A stretch of 64,000 nucleotides of DNA from Paragordius varius (taxonomy: Eukaryota; Nematomorpha): assembly GCA_964247055.1 (NCBI GenBank), contig OZ176051.1, positions 9,548,001-9,612,000 on the forward strand. The letters are read 5' to 3'. A program made the translations under genes and the position numbers. The notes beneath the pieces are model-generated. The model was given only the letters and a program-made list of their open reading frames with translations, did not search any database and had not been told where the DNA came from. This document shows positions 26,301 to 39,139 of the stretch, in pieces (position 1 is the stretch's first letter; every line of letters begins with the position of its first letter).

Positions 26301-29300
26301 ATCCGATCAATCAAACACCCTTATACATGATTGTTAATTTTATTTGTTTCATTTAAGGACGTGCTTATAATTGAATAATCTTATCTGTTACATTTTAAAG
26401 TTACTCACGCTACATTTTTATGTCATGTAAAATGTTTTATTGTTATGTGACAACCGCATTGCTCTTATTTGCCTAAGATCAAAGGATAATAATCATTAGT
26501 CGGAAAAAAATCAATATTTTCACGTTTATCACAAGGAGGGACTCTTTTATATTTCTTATTTAGAATTTTTATCATTTATAATATCAATATTCGAAGGCTA
26601 GTTTAACAAATTAGCCACATTGTTTTGCCCGAATCTATCTATTATTTTTACATTTATGTTAACAAGTATTTGTGTACATATCGTGAGATGGGAATATTTG
26701 TTTTAATATTACATTAACAATGGTTTTCTTCTTGTTTTTCCTGGCAACTAATTAACACAGTTACAAGATATATTGGTTATTTCGGTTTTTTAATTGGCTA
26801 AAAAGGGGATATAATTTACATTGTGGCATTAGATTGTATCTTTCACTTTTAGCCAATTTAAAATACCGAAATGGCCAATAACAGCTTTCGTTGCTGTAAT
26901 ATTCTCACTAAAGTTTTTGATTTGCTTAAGTTGAAATAATGCAACACTAGCATGTTAAATTTTACACCTAAAACGGGGGAAATTGTACATAAAATTAAGT
27001 ATGTAATTTTAATTACGTTATTTACTTACCTTACACCACAGCACAACGCGCATTAAAAACCATCATCATCATGTATTATTTTATGTTTGTTCAATTAAAC
27101 TTCTTGGATACACTTTATGGACGCCATTAAATTTTTATAGCTTTTATAAAACATTATTACAGTAAAGAGAGCTGTTATAATTATTTTTAGATAATCTAAG
27201 TGAAACTTATATATATATATATCAAATATTTAATGCTCGTAATAAATTTTATTAATCTTTGTTTTCTGGCAATCGATTAATAATTCCGAGAATCATATCT
27301 TAAAATCTAATCTGGCCAGTAATGACTTACCGTCATGTGATTAAGCATTAAGCCAGTAATTTTGGTGAATGAACCTGTTTAAATGATACTGAGTGTCTTT
27401 TGGCTTAAAATTCCAGATAGGAAATTTTTAGACCATCATTTTTGTGGCTTAAGACAATTTCAAAACATCATAAATAAAAAAATAGGGATAAAATATGGAA
27501 AGTACTGGCTCAACGGCTGATTAGGTTTGCCTGTTGTTTTGTCAATAATTTTATAATAACTATTGTCAAAATGCTTAGTTTTATCAAAAAATTAGTTACT
27601 ACAACATAATTTTAAATATGTTTCGGGACCGGATATATTTTAAATTGTTTCATAAACCGTTTTTGATAAAATTAAACATTTTTAGAATGGTTCCAATTCC
27701 AACCGATTTTTTCCTTTTTCTTTCATATATTAGTATAGAAAGATCTATAATTTTACAAATGAGTTATTATAATATAATCATTTTTTAATGAACTGCGAGA
27801 AACTAGTTTTTCCTTATTAGAAACCTGTTATTTTTATGAGGTAGCTTACAATTTGTTTGGTATAATTAGCAGTTGACACGTTGTTTTTTTACTTAGGTCA
27901 TATTGTTTTGATATGATTCAAGTTTAAATCTCAAAAACTCTATTTTTCAGGTTATATTCCACCATCAGAAACCGCAAAACAAAAAGTTCCACATGTGGTA
28001 ATACCGTCTGTGCGCGTTTTACCATCATCATCCTCAACGACTCAATACCCAATATCTTTGTCATCCTCTTTTTCAAAGCCAGTCTCGCCGGGCGGAATTA
28101 TTAGAGATGCCCAAAAAACTGTTAAATCCAAAACCGATGTTGACCCTTTCAATGTTAATCGTCCGGCTGCGTCAACACTCAAATGGATTACATATACCAC
28201 GAATGTTTTCAAGGTACCAAAATTTATGCATACTACCTCCTTTACTGCTCCAACCATAAAATATTACCCAGACTCCAAATCATTTGCAACAACACAATCG
28301 GTTAAAAAGGTTTGTCGATTTTATATGTAAAATCAAAAATTTGTTGGATAAATTTACTGTTAAATTGTTAGATTTAAAACGGGCACATTTTAATTTCAAA
28401 AAAAGCACCAAGGCGTTTTCTAAAATCAAAAATATCCCCATTATAGCCCTGTATTTAAGTAGTCATATTATGTTCAAACATATATGATTAAATTCCATCT
28501 CTTAATTTTTTGCCGTCATTTTGATTTGCGTATGGGATAATAAAAACGGTAATTTGTAAAAAATGCCTTTTTTAAATTTAAAACCATGCATAATTGACCC
28601 TAAAACAATTTTAAAAAAGTTAAAATTATTACAAAATCAAATTTTTTGCTTTTAACTAGGGATTCGCATTAAATTTTAACCGTTATACTCTATTAACTTA
28701 GCTTGATATAAATGCATATACACGCTCAACCATTTCCACTCATCGTTCACCACCAATATTCGTTACTCCACAATTGGGTTTTACAGCACACAAGGTAGCT
28801 GATTTAAGTCATGCCACACAAAAACTCACTCCAAAAACAACTATAGTGCCCAAACCTTCAACATCACATTCGGAATTAACGACGACGACCCCGTTTTCAT
28901 TCAGTAAATATTTGGCTGAAATCGAAGCAAAACGAAAACAAACAACACTTGCCATAGAAAACATTTCTTCAACCACAACAAAAGCTCAAACTCCAATTAA
29001 GACGGCAATATTACTAACACCAGGATCAACTACAATGGTAGATAGGAGGCAAAATGACCTGATAACCGATAATAGAATCATTTCTGAAAGTCGATTGATT
29101 GGTGCCAAGCAAGAAAACACATCTCCATTCAGTGTGGCCACTACACTTTTTACACGGCCCGAATTATTAGCTAGTAATTATAAAATTTGTTTCTAACATG
29201 ATCAAATGCTTTTAGTTCTAAAAAGTGTTATAAAATTTGTTTCGATAAAAAAAGAATAAACGATATCCAAAAATTGGGATACATGATATATTTTTTATGA

Positions 29301-31907
29301 AGAAAATAAAATAGGAAAATTATTACTATTAGTTAATAATTATTTTTTATTATTTGTTATAATTTTTATTTTATCAATTATTTTTTTTTACTGAAACTAC
29401 TATCATGTGTCGAAAATTTGGATATAATTTAGTTCTTAATACATTTTACGATAATTCAAGATACAGTAGATTAAATAAAAGAATATTTGTATTAAATAAA
29501 TGAATTTTAGGAGTAAAGAAATGAATATTAGTGAAATAAAAAAGAAAAAAAGGGCCATGGTGCACGAGTAAGAATTACCATGCCCATCAAATAATAATTA
29601 TTTTTAACTATTTACTAATGAAGTGAAAGAATATTATGTAGTAGTATGGTATTAATTACTCAATAAATGCCCTTCCTTTCCTTTTTTCTTTCACTAATAG
29701 TAAAAAATAATTATTATTTGATGGGCATGGTAATGCTTACTCGTGCACCATCGCCCTTTTTTCTTTTCACTAATATTCATTTCTCTTATACAAATATTCA
29801 ATCAATCAATCAAGTCGTTGTTTGTCCAGCATGTGCTAGTTTCCAAATTCTTGAGCGAAATAGCTTGCGATCGAGACAATCGTCTTTGTTCAGTTGAGTT
29901 AAGTGTAAGTCATTGCTGAGTGTTTTTTCCCAATCATGGTATGGTCTGCCTCGTTTTAAATTGCCGTTCGGATGAAAGGATCTAATTTTGTTAATCCACT
30001 ATTTGAGCGTTCAATGTGAGCCCAGTATCTGAGACGATTTGCTCTGAGAAAAGAAGACATAGGTGCGATATGAAACAGATTATGTATGCTTTTATTATTA
30101 TTTGTTTTATCATTGTGATACTGATTGGTGAGGCATGAGTTGAGGATTTTTCTTTCTATGTCACATAATTTATTTTCATTAGTTTGGTTTAAGGGCCAAC
30201 ATTCGCTAGCATAGGTGAGGGCAGGGCGAATGGCAATCGTGTTTTTGCCCTTGTTTGGGTTTGAAATGTGTTTGTGTTTCATTATATACTTGAGTTGATG
30301 AAATTTGGCCCAAGCCTGATGTGACCGTGTTGTTATGGCGTTTTTAATATTCATATCAGCTGCTATTGTGTCACCCAGGTAATTGTACTTGTTTACTATT
30401 TCGATGTTTGTAGTTGGAAGGTAGGTGGTTTGTGTGGGATTGTTTGGGTTTATATCTGGTGTTGCACAAACTTTACATATAAAATTTTCAATTCCCAATA
30501 AACTTCCTTTAATTTGTGAGCACTTTTTATGGACCCACAGCTGGCATTTAGTGCATTTGATGGAATTAAGTTTCACTTCAGAGTGACAAATGGAGCAAGG
30601 GAATTTTATTACAGGTACCGGTGAGCCTGTTATTAAAGCCTTTGTTTTATCTGTGTTAATTTTGAGGCCAAATTTTTCTAAAGTAGATTTCCAGAGGTTA
30701 TATTTATTGATAATGTCTGTTTCGCTGGTGGCTGTTAGTATTATGTCGTCAGCGTACATCATCTCAAAAGGTAAACCTGTTTTTATATTATCAGTTTTTA
30801 CATCCATAATGATGATAAATAGTAATGGACTGAGGATGGATCCCTGGTGTAGTCCGACAGTTACTGGAAATTGATTGGTATCACCCACGGGAGTTCTCAC
30901 GCAACTAGTGGTGTTCTCATATAGTAAGTTTATTATTCTTATTATCCATTCCGGAATTTCTTTTTTTCGTAACGCAAATGTGATCATGGACCGCGGGATG
31001 CAGTCGAATGCACGGCTTAAATCAATAAAGATGTGATATAAAGTTTTGTTTTTGCATCTGTAGTTCTCTTGTAGCCTTCTAAGAATGAATATGGCGTCAG
31101 AGGTGCTGATCCCCTGTTGGAAACCGAATTGGTTTTCGTCAATCGAGCAAAGCTGACGTATTTTCTTTTCTATAATTATTTCGAATAATTTGGTTGCGTG
31201 TTCAAGTAATTTTAATGGTCTGTAGGAGGCGCAGTTGAGCATGTCGCCTTTGTTTTTATATATTGGAATTATGACACTTTGGTTCCAGTCGTTCGGGATT
31301 TTTTCCTCCATTATAATCAGATTAAATAGCTCTGTGAAATAGGTAATTGCTTCAGGAATATTTTTGTACATTTCAGTTTTAATTTCCGTTGGACCAGATG
31401 CCTTATTGATTTTACATTTTTGCATGGCTAACAAATATTGTTTTATTTTATCCACTGTATTACAAAAAACAAAAATTTCCTCAATATAATATAGTTGTTA
31501 TTGGTGGGATTTGTATCACATTACTATGTGCCATACTCCTCGTCTTGTTTGTCATTTATCGCCTCCGGAAAAAGGATGAAGGCAGTTACGCTCTCGATGA
31601 AACTAAACGGGCTCTTTCAACAGCTCTCACCACATCATCAGCCAATCATCTCAATAATCAACGCAACAACAATCCCATTAATATTAATCCACCCAATGTA
31701 GTAGGAGAAAATCATCACCCTTTGGGTATTAGTAATGTTATTCCAAAATCTCCTCCGCCATACACGTTTACGAAAGAAAGCTTGTCGGGAAATTATGGCT
31801 CAGTTAACAAAGACGTGTTGTTGAACACCAATAATTCTCCGTATAGCCGTGGAGGTAGACCATCAACACATACGCACACGTTAATTAACAAAGAATTTTA
31901 TGCTTAA
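20364..31907 (+). CDS. Sdc: Syndecan, transmembrane heparan-sulfate proteoglycan
   Basis: Complete gene, 580 aa, six exons: 20364-20411, 24838-25155, 25499-25631, 27951-28309, 28702-29173, 31495-31907; phases close at each GT-AG junction. Exon 1 encodes a hydrophobic leader (MFWIFNIIFINSLILQ) that continues into exon 2 as a signal peptide. The ectodomain is Ser/Thr/Asn/Pro-rich, with glycosaminoglycan-type Ser-Gly sites at 75-76, 154-155 (beside the acidic run DDED at 147-150) and 166-167. The conserved RPELLA leads into a membrane span (about 444-465), then the C1 motif RLRKKDEGSY (466-475) and the C-terminal KEFYA PDZ ligand. The cytoplasmic tail is about 115 residues against the usual ~30, because the variable region is greatly expanded and includes PPPY at 530-533. 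A LINE and a foldback MITE occupy the last intron. The first exon is the least certain part. Confidence 0.88.
20412..24837 (+). other. Syndecan intron 1
   Basis: 4.4 kb of AT-rich intron between the signal-peptide exon and the first ectodomain exon. Apart from the CAGTA MITE at 21566-21719, I see nothing in it. Confidence 0.55.
21566..21719. mobile_element. CAGTA-type MITE, second copy
   Basis: CAGTATGCACA at the left and TGTGCATACTG at the right, flanked by TA on both sides; 154 bp with a dissimilar interior. In syndecan intron 1. Confidence 0.6.
25632..27950 (+). other. Syndecan intron 3
   Basis: 2.3 kb of AT-rich sequence; no coding or repeat structure recognised. Confidence 0.6.
29481..29800. 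mobile_element. Foldback MITE beside the syndecan LINE
   Basis: Two inverted arms: GGGCCATGGTGCACGAGTAA at about 29,552 onward is repeated inverted near 29,734-29,754, and complementarity runs about 70 bp inward and outward to GAATATTTGTAT at both margins. The arms differ at few positions, so the insertion is fairly young. No coding capacity. The right edge coincides with the 3' tail of the LINE, so one inserted at the border of the other. Confidence 0.7.
29798..31455 (-). mobile_element. 5'-truncated LINE in the last syndecan intron
   Basis: Same family as 44690-48205, opposite to syndecan. One long frame (31455-29956) covers reverse transcriptase: NKASGPTE, FIDLSRAFD, LHQGSILSPLLF, YADD. 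It continues into the Cys/His finger (CSIC...CTKCQLWVHKKC...CKV) and the C-terminal region (ANRLRYWAHIER). A one-base shift near 29,998 moves the ending (NLKRGRPYHDWEKT...) into another frame up to a stop near 29,811. The AP-endonuclease half is absent, as expected from incomplete reverse transcription. The 3' tail is (TTGA)4 at 29813-29798, not poly(A), which favours an RTE/CR1-like clade. The RT frame is nearly intact, so this copy is younger or less damaged than the full-length one. Confidence 0.85.
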
Positions 31908-32013
31908 ATTTATGCATTTGAACACAAAAATATGGTTACATGAGTATATAAAAGTATTTTTTTTCCATAATCTTTTTACCAAACAATTAAGTGATTCCTT
32001 GAATATATGTTTT

Positions 32014-32019
32014 AATAAA
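32014..32019 (+). promoter_or_regulatory. Candidate polyadenylation signal AATAAA of syndecan
   Basis: AATAAA about 107 nt past the syndecan stop codon. It is the first clear copy of the hexamer downstream; transcript ends are not visible from sequence. Confidence 0.4.
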
Positions 32020-34074
32020 CTAATATAATATAGTACATGTCATGGGACATTTTACAAGGTTTTTGCCCAATCTTATATTTTTACGTATAATTACTTTTAT
32101 TGCTATTATCGAAGTTGCCAAAGAAAAAAATTATGAATCTCATTTTTTAAAAATTCGTTACATATATATATAATTTTTAATCAACTTATGCACTTTTTTA
32201 TCTAAATATTAAATGAACTACATCCACTATGTCTATACCATACTTAGTGCAAATATATATGGCCCACAATATTCATATTTTTTTAGATCATTCAATTTAT
32301 GCATTTTCTTCATAATTTATTATTGTGAATCATGGCATTTAGCATTACAATTATCATTATATTCACATATTTATACATTATATATATAATTTATTAAATA
32401 AATACACACACATATATATATATATATATATATTGTTAATTAACTTTGAACATTGTTGCATGGTTTCAAAATGAGTTTTCCTTTCTAAATATAAAAGAAA
32501 TTAAAACGATATTTACGATAATCCAAAAAATAGTAAGAGATTTAATAAATCTAGGAGTTAGAATTTAATTTAAAATTCATCTATGAAAATTATGATACAT
32601 AAAAGAGACCTTTAAAATCGACACATTTTCAATCGAACGCAATATTCTTTCATTTAAGGCAACATTTATTATAGCCAGTGTTTTTAGTCAAGTAATTTAT
32701 AAGTATTAGCCCTTTTTCAATCAACCGAATAAAATTTCAATAAAAGACAATATTTTTTCATTTAGAGCCAAAATCTATTCAATGTTTTACGATCATAATC
32801 GGTATGTATGATAGGTTCTCAATATGTATGGGCAACTAAATTTTAGGTAAAACCTGGTGTTTTCATATTTTGAAATTTATATCATTGAAGCGTTATAACG
32901 GATCATATTTTTTAATTAAAATGGATTGATTTAAGATTTGATGAAGTATATATGTTTCTGTATTACATGTATATTAAAGATTATTTGTGATTTTCCAGCT
33001 TATTTTAACCGTTTTTCATCACTTTTGCGGTAAAACATATGTTGACCATTTAGAAAACAAAATTGTCAGAGTATCGTTTTGTGTCAAATTTATCTGTAAA
33101 TTTCCCTAATTCCTATGTTCCAACATATTTTTATAATTAAATATACAATTAACGCAGCTCTCTTTACCGCATAACAGAAAACTACTCTAACAAAAGCGAT
33201 GAAATATTGAAAATAAAAATTAGGTTAGTTGTAGAATAATGTTGGCATAAATAATTTAATATATTTTAAGCGATTTTAATTATTTAATACCTGATCACAG
33301 GACATATTAAAATCCCGTAAAACCATTTGACAGCTATTGGTTAAGGCATATGGAGAGTTAATTTTTTGATTATATCCTCTATAGCATAAAGTACTAAAAA
33401 GTAATAGAGATATCCCAAATATTGGGTTCTTTTTTAAAGAGAGATATAATGATTCCTCATAAATTTTGGAATCTTTAAGTAAGGTCCATAAACCATATAT
33501 GAAAAATATAAAAGATCCAAATAAGCAAACTCTTCATATAATTAAATTATACATATGGAATTTCGACTTAATGGTTGTTTAGAAATTATTTCCATAAGTC
33601 TGTGTTCGAAGGCTTTTAAATCCTCTGTTTGAGTTACTGACATTATTAAAATAATCATATGGGACCATACCTAAAATAATGTCCAATTGTCAAAACAGTT
33701 TAGGTTGATGTTATTTTTATTAATAAATTTTAAAATATATTTATAAAGTATATTGATGTATTTTTGAATTATTCATAAATCTTAATTAATTTTTGGCAGA
33801 ATATATACCATTGTAACAAAATTTTATAATTATTTTTTTTGAAATATACAGTCGGTATGAGTAAAATATTCTGCACTAATTGTGGGAATGGATAAATATT
33901 GTTTTATATTCTTAATACTCAATATCTTCTGGCAGGCAATAACCAGTTATTGTATTATTTGATCATTGCTGATATCAATTTTTAAATCTTTTTCATTATT
34001 TTGTATTATATATGATCCCCATTTGTGATAAAATATAATTATAAAAGTTTTAGATAATATGCACTGGGTCCGTA
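32020..34074. other. Spacer downstream of syndecan
   Basis: AT-rich, with a microsatellite at 32.41 kb. No gene, repeat family or structured RNA recognised. Confidence 0.55.
32409..32434. repeat. (CA)/(TA)n microsatellite
   Basis: ACACACACAT followed by a (TA)n run in spacer downstream of syndecan. Confidence 0.9.
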
Positions 34075-34700
34075 TCAGAAGGCGTTAAAAATATCCTGAT
34101 AAAATATGTAAATATATATCAGGATTATCATGATGATTTTGGTTGTGTCTCTTACGAATGATTTTGTGAGTATATATGCAATAACCACTTTATAAACGGC
34201 AAAATTCCGCACATTTTGTCTAATTAAATTGGAGGCAAAACATTCTTCATACCTTGGTGCTGCTTTGAAAAGAGGTCTCATCGATGCGTAGAAGTAATAA
34301 TCAAAGATAGAAGAGTACAACGCCTTCGGAAAAATTTCCCATAAAACGATTTTGAAGGTCTTTCATAGGTATTGTGGTGGCGCATTGTCCTGAAAAAAAT
34401 CAATTTGCTATTTTCTGGCTCTGATCGTTTCACTTAATGCATTCCTTAATTTATCATTGTTGGCGATATCATTGTGTATTGACGGTTTGACGGGGCTTGA
34501 AGTTAATAATACACTCCGCTTTCTTCCCATAGAGAGCATAAGTCTTCTTGCTTGAGCGAGTTTGCATTGGTATTAATGGACCGGCTTGGCAAGGTAAAAG
34601 CCACGATTTCGTACAACAAAATAAAGGCACTTCTCATCACTCGCCCCAATTCGATTCTTATTTCCCTTCTTTAAGTTGAAGCAGAACATAACAGATAACT
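34075..34700 (-). pseudogene. Mariner-type transposase remnant
   Basis: Minus-strand fragments resemble mariner transposase in the right order. First comes LMLSMGRKR-like text near 34520-34540 (family 'kvMLsvWWd'). Then DNAPPQ near 34375-34392, matching the HDNARPH/DNAPPH catalytic-Asp block. Then LYSSIFDYYFYASMRP near 34270-34320, matching YSPDLAPxDYHLFrSm with the third catalytic Asp. The pieces lie in more than one frame with stops, so it is decayed. Terminal repeats were not found, and the 5' part may extend towards 35,000. Similarity is judged from memory of the family. Confidence 0.5.
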
Positions 34701-35222
34701 TTGTGATTTATACTAAACGATCATGGAGTCATTTCAGATTTATTGTTTTTTCCATTACTTTGTACGTCTACTAATTGTTTTTCATAGTCATGTATTTTTT
34801 TGGTCATTAACTCTTTCTTTCACTTATCTTCTTCGCAGTGAGTCAGCAGGTCCGCTGTTTTTAAACTGAAACCGCAACTTTCAATTTTTCAATCATGTTT
34901 CAAATGTTTTAATGGATAAATCATGTTCATCATATGTTCCTATTAGTAAACTATGACCTTCACCCCTTTTCTTCTGATGGAATAAAAACAACGCGTGCCT
35001 TAAATCTTTCAGGTGTAACGAAAACTAAAAGATAGAACGCACACACCTTAAACGGTATATATATCCTTAAATATCACAAAATGGTATCTGTGTCTAATTA
35101 ATCGGCTGTGTTCTTTTCTCTCAAGTCTTTTCCTGTACAAATAACTTATGACACAATTTAGATCCTATAAGATATATAATGACAAAATGTTTTAAAAGTT
35201 TTTAGTTACCAAAAAAATTTAA

Positions 35223-36860
35223 TCTATATATTTATAAAAATGGAAAGTGGTGGCTTTGTGATTTGTTTCCGGAAAACTGGTAGACCCATTCAAGTCCAAA
35301 TATCGAAAAAATATAATCATTAGTTAATGCCCCGACAATAGCTTGGCCCTTTTGTTGAATTAGGCCTCCAGTTCGGGCCCACCCCGTGTAAAAACGGTTT
35401 TTTTTGACAAAAGTCCACAAAAATCGTGTCTTTGATACAACGAAAACCTGTTGGACCATTCTATTTCAAATATGATTTTTTACTTATTTTCGATTGCGCC
35501 GAACATAGTCGAGTCACTTTTTTGACTTAGGCCCGCTTTTTACCCGCCCGCTTAAAATGCCATTAATTCAAAAAAATCAAGTCCACAATAATAATTTTTT
35601 GAATCTATTTGCTTAAAGTATGAGACCGTAAAAATTTAATAAGGATTCCAGGTATTCCCTGTTAAAAGGCAAAAATTTTAGTTCGGCGTTTCATTGATGA
35701 TAACTGCTGGGTAAGGAGATACCCCCTAAAAACTGATCCGTCATATCGAAATAGTGTGCCTTTGGGGCTAAATTTCAGAAAACCTATCAGGCCATATGAG
35801 TTCAATCCGTGCTTAAATACCCTTAAAAAGTCAACAATTTAGATGCGGTTTTTTAAATTAGCGGTTAAATAGGCTCTGGATAGGGGGCTACCCGCGTAAA
35901 TATGCGTTTATCGATACAGCATGCCTTTGGAGCCAAATTTCAAAAAACTTATGTGACTATGTTAGTTCAATAAGGGCCTAAACCATTAATTACCCCTTAA
36001 AAAACAAATAATTTAGTATAGGTGGCTATTTCAATGAGTCGCTAAGAAAAGATTTCGCCCTGAAAAATTGCCGCCATTGAATAATTTTTGGTTTTGAAGC
36101 AATATTTACAAGAATAAGAACATATGGATATTATAATTCCAGATATTCCCCATATAAAGACAAAAATTTTGCCGACGCTTTTTTATACCTGCCTCTAGGT
36201 AAGAAGCTACCCGTCAAAAACTGTGCCACTATAAAGAAATTGCGTTGTTTTAAAACTAATTTAAAATATGCCATATGAGCTCATTTAAAGTTCGAAATAT
36301 TACCCGTAACTAGGTAAAAATTAAGGTCAGGCCTTTTTTATTAGCCGTTAATTTAGGGCCTTTATGCCCTAAAAATACGCCATCATATAACGATTATTTA
36401 CTGTTGAGGAATTTTTCGAATAACCCATGAGACGATGGTCTCAAAGATTCCAAATATTTTTCCTATAAAGGCAAAAAATTAACTTAGCGCTTTTTCATAT
36501 AACCCTATGGTAGGGGTCAACCGGTTTAAAACTGAAACGCCGTACAAAAATACGTTTGGTAACTAATTTTCAAAAAAACTTAAGAAGCCATACGAATTCA
36601 ATAAAGCCTTTTAATATTACCCATAAGAAGGAATAAATATAGTATAGCGGTATATTTCGTTAGCCGTCAATTTAGGGCCTTTGCACCAGTAAACATTATA
36701 TTAGTAGGAATGCACCGTTTTCGAAAATCCTATCAGATCATAGCAATTAAATAATGTTTCGAAATAATCCACTATGGATCATTTTGTTTTTTTTCAAATA
36801 GCCCCCCCCATAATTCCGAAGGTTTCCTCGGGCTGCGTAGCAGCACGAGATTTACGCTAG
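35223..36860 (+). mobile_element. Non-autonomous Helitron, copy 1 (longest)
   Basis: Begins TCTATATATTTATAAAAATG and ends CTAG, inserted between A (35222) and T (36861), as Helitrons do. A hairpin lies just inside the 3' end: TCGGGCTGC, loop GTA, GCAGCACGA (one mismatch), followed by 8 nt and then CTAG. No target duplication or terminal inverted repeat. No helicase or Rep coding is visible in 1,638 bp. The interior consists of diverged repeating modules, e.g. ATTCCAGGTATTCC-type blocks near 35,648, 36,140 and 36,450, each followed by AAGGCAAAAATTTT-like sequence. It shares both ends with the copy at 58559-59138 and its 5' part with the copy at 53464. Confidence 0.8.
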
Positions 36861-37192
36861 TTTAATATAAAAACTATTTATAAATATAACTCTTCGAATA
36901 AAAAGTCGAATATCATGAAATATATATTGATAGAAACAAATAAATCGCCAAATGCTATGCGTTTGACTTGATTAACATATTCATTGTAATATTTTCATTT
37001 TTTGGCCTGACTATTTAAATACTTTTTTGACATTGTTACAGCTACAGACATATTAGATTATATTTTACTATTATATTATAATACCACATTTCTAATGTGC
37101 CATTCACCGACTTGGATTAATATAAATTTTCTTGTATTTCGACGAATTCCTTAGTTTTAATTATATGTTGGCGTAATAGTTAAAAATAACTT

Positions 37193-37374
37193 TTATAAAT
37201 TAAATTTATTGCGTTTATATATGTTTGAACAAAAATTTTCATCAACAAATAATTTATGATTGCAGGTTTGAAGATCATTGTCAAACAATGTTTCGGACTC
37301 ACATTTCTTGAAATTGTGCAAACGTTGATTAATGCATTCATAAAATGATCGACACCGGTTATACCCGTAGAAAC
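37193..37374 (-). CDS. Terminal exon with peritrophin-A (CBM14) chitin-binding domain
   Basis: Exon from an acceptor (ttttattag, 37376-37375) to a TAA stop at 37193. It encodes most of a peritrophin-A/CBM14 module: CRSFYEC, then Cys residues spaced as in CEsetLFDNDLQTC and a last Cys in DENFC. These six-cysteine domains bind chitin and occur in secreted matrix proteins and chitinases. The first residues come from an upstream exon; the exon ending at 40314 supplies ...SLDDG in the correct phase (G|GT), giving the usual 'DGxYg..C..fyeC' start. The link across the 2.9-kb intron is inference. The protein ends about 12 residues after the domain. Confidence 0.65.
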
Positions 37375-39139
37375 CTAATAAAAAATGTTTCAAAAAATAG
37401 TCTGTGATATCAAAATAAAATATTACATTCATCAACACTTTAATTATAAATAAAATTAAAAATTATAATATCACAATTAAATGCCAACCTGCTTATGTCT
37501 TCAATACAATTACATGTCTCAATAAAAAGATAACTAAAAACACGGATACAATTATATACAGTGTAATTTAAGTTGTAAAATAATTTAACTTATATAAGTA
37601 TTTGAGTAGTTAGCATCAAAAAGGAAGATCTATCTTTTATTGATAATTTTTTCCATAAATGATGCAGTAAAAATTTATTGACCAATGGCCAAATTTGATA
37701 TTTTTCAAATCTAAAACCTAAAATTTTATAATTGTGAATGTGTCTTTTAACGATGTTAACAAAAGGTTAAAGTTTTGCTACCATGTAATTAGCTCAACAC
37801 GGCTCTCGTATATATTTTGCTTAGGTTATCCGAAACGGCCCTCCAAAATCTGAAACCACGAGAAAATCAACTTTACGAATAAGTAAAAAAAATTATATTA
37901 ACGAATTATAATAAAACCTTCCGAATATTGCAATTACTCGCCAAAAAGGTTAAAATAAATAAAGTTTTTACAATCGTTTTAATCTAATAAAATATTTGTT
38001 ATAGCCTATTATATTAAGAAAATGCGGCCGAAGCCATTTGACTGGTTTGAATTTTATCAAAGTTTTTCAGTATATTTTTTAACTATCCTTAGGGTCAAAG
38101 TCCATAAAAAATCTAACTAAAAATATGTTATTAATGCGACATGATCTATGAAAATTTCCACTATTTGCGGAAGTGAGGATAAATGATTATTTCAAAACTT
38201 TTTTCGAAGGCATTTAGCATATGATACATTCATTTAGGATTTCTCTCGGCCTTACCTAATATTACATATATAATTGGATGTTTTTGACTAAAAAATCGTG
38301 GTTATGTAAATTTTATTGTGTGATTTCTTCAAAATTATTTTTGTTAAACAGACAAACTACCTATGATGGAGCTTGAGGCCTTGGCTTTAGGGTACCAACC
38401 AAAACCATATATGATAAACAAATATAGTATAACCAAACCGTCAGAAATTTAAACTGGAACAATGTGGGTCTTAAGTTAGTAAAACCAAGGTTGGCATAAT
38501 AAATATTCATGATTTAACTAGTATCGGAAGGGATATATCTTGTATTTAAAAGTAGGAAAATATACCAAATACCTAAGTTAATATTTAAGCGAGAACCGGT
38601 TATAAATTACGCTAATCGACAAATTTGGACATTTTTGAGCACCACCACTCAAACCTTTAAATTAAGACTAATTTCGGTGTTTTAAAACCGAATTTGAAAA
38701 AATTTTTGATCCCGCCAATCAGAATTTTGAAATATTATAGGTTTTTCAATTTTTCAAAAACAAGGGAAAATCGAGAGAAAATTAAATATAACTTTATAAT
38801 AAAATGTTATTATATTATAAACTTAATATCATTTAATAAAGCGTTTTAAACTCTATCTTTTGAATATAAATATGTCATTAAAATATCAGAGAGAAAAAAA
38901 TAGTACGGATTTAAACGTAAAAATTTAGTCTTTTTCTTTCAAGTGAATTTTATACGTATAAAAATTTTTTAAAAAAATACTAAAAAGGCATTCTATGGTT
39001 TAAACCTTCGACTTTTAGATAAGCTATATTTTTTCGTTAGTTTTCGTTCTTTCGAGTACTTATTAGGCTTTTATCCTTGAGTTGGTTCTTACAAATTTAT
39101 TTTTTAAAATTATTGGTTGTTTTGTATTTTTAATTTCAG

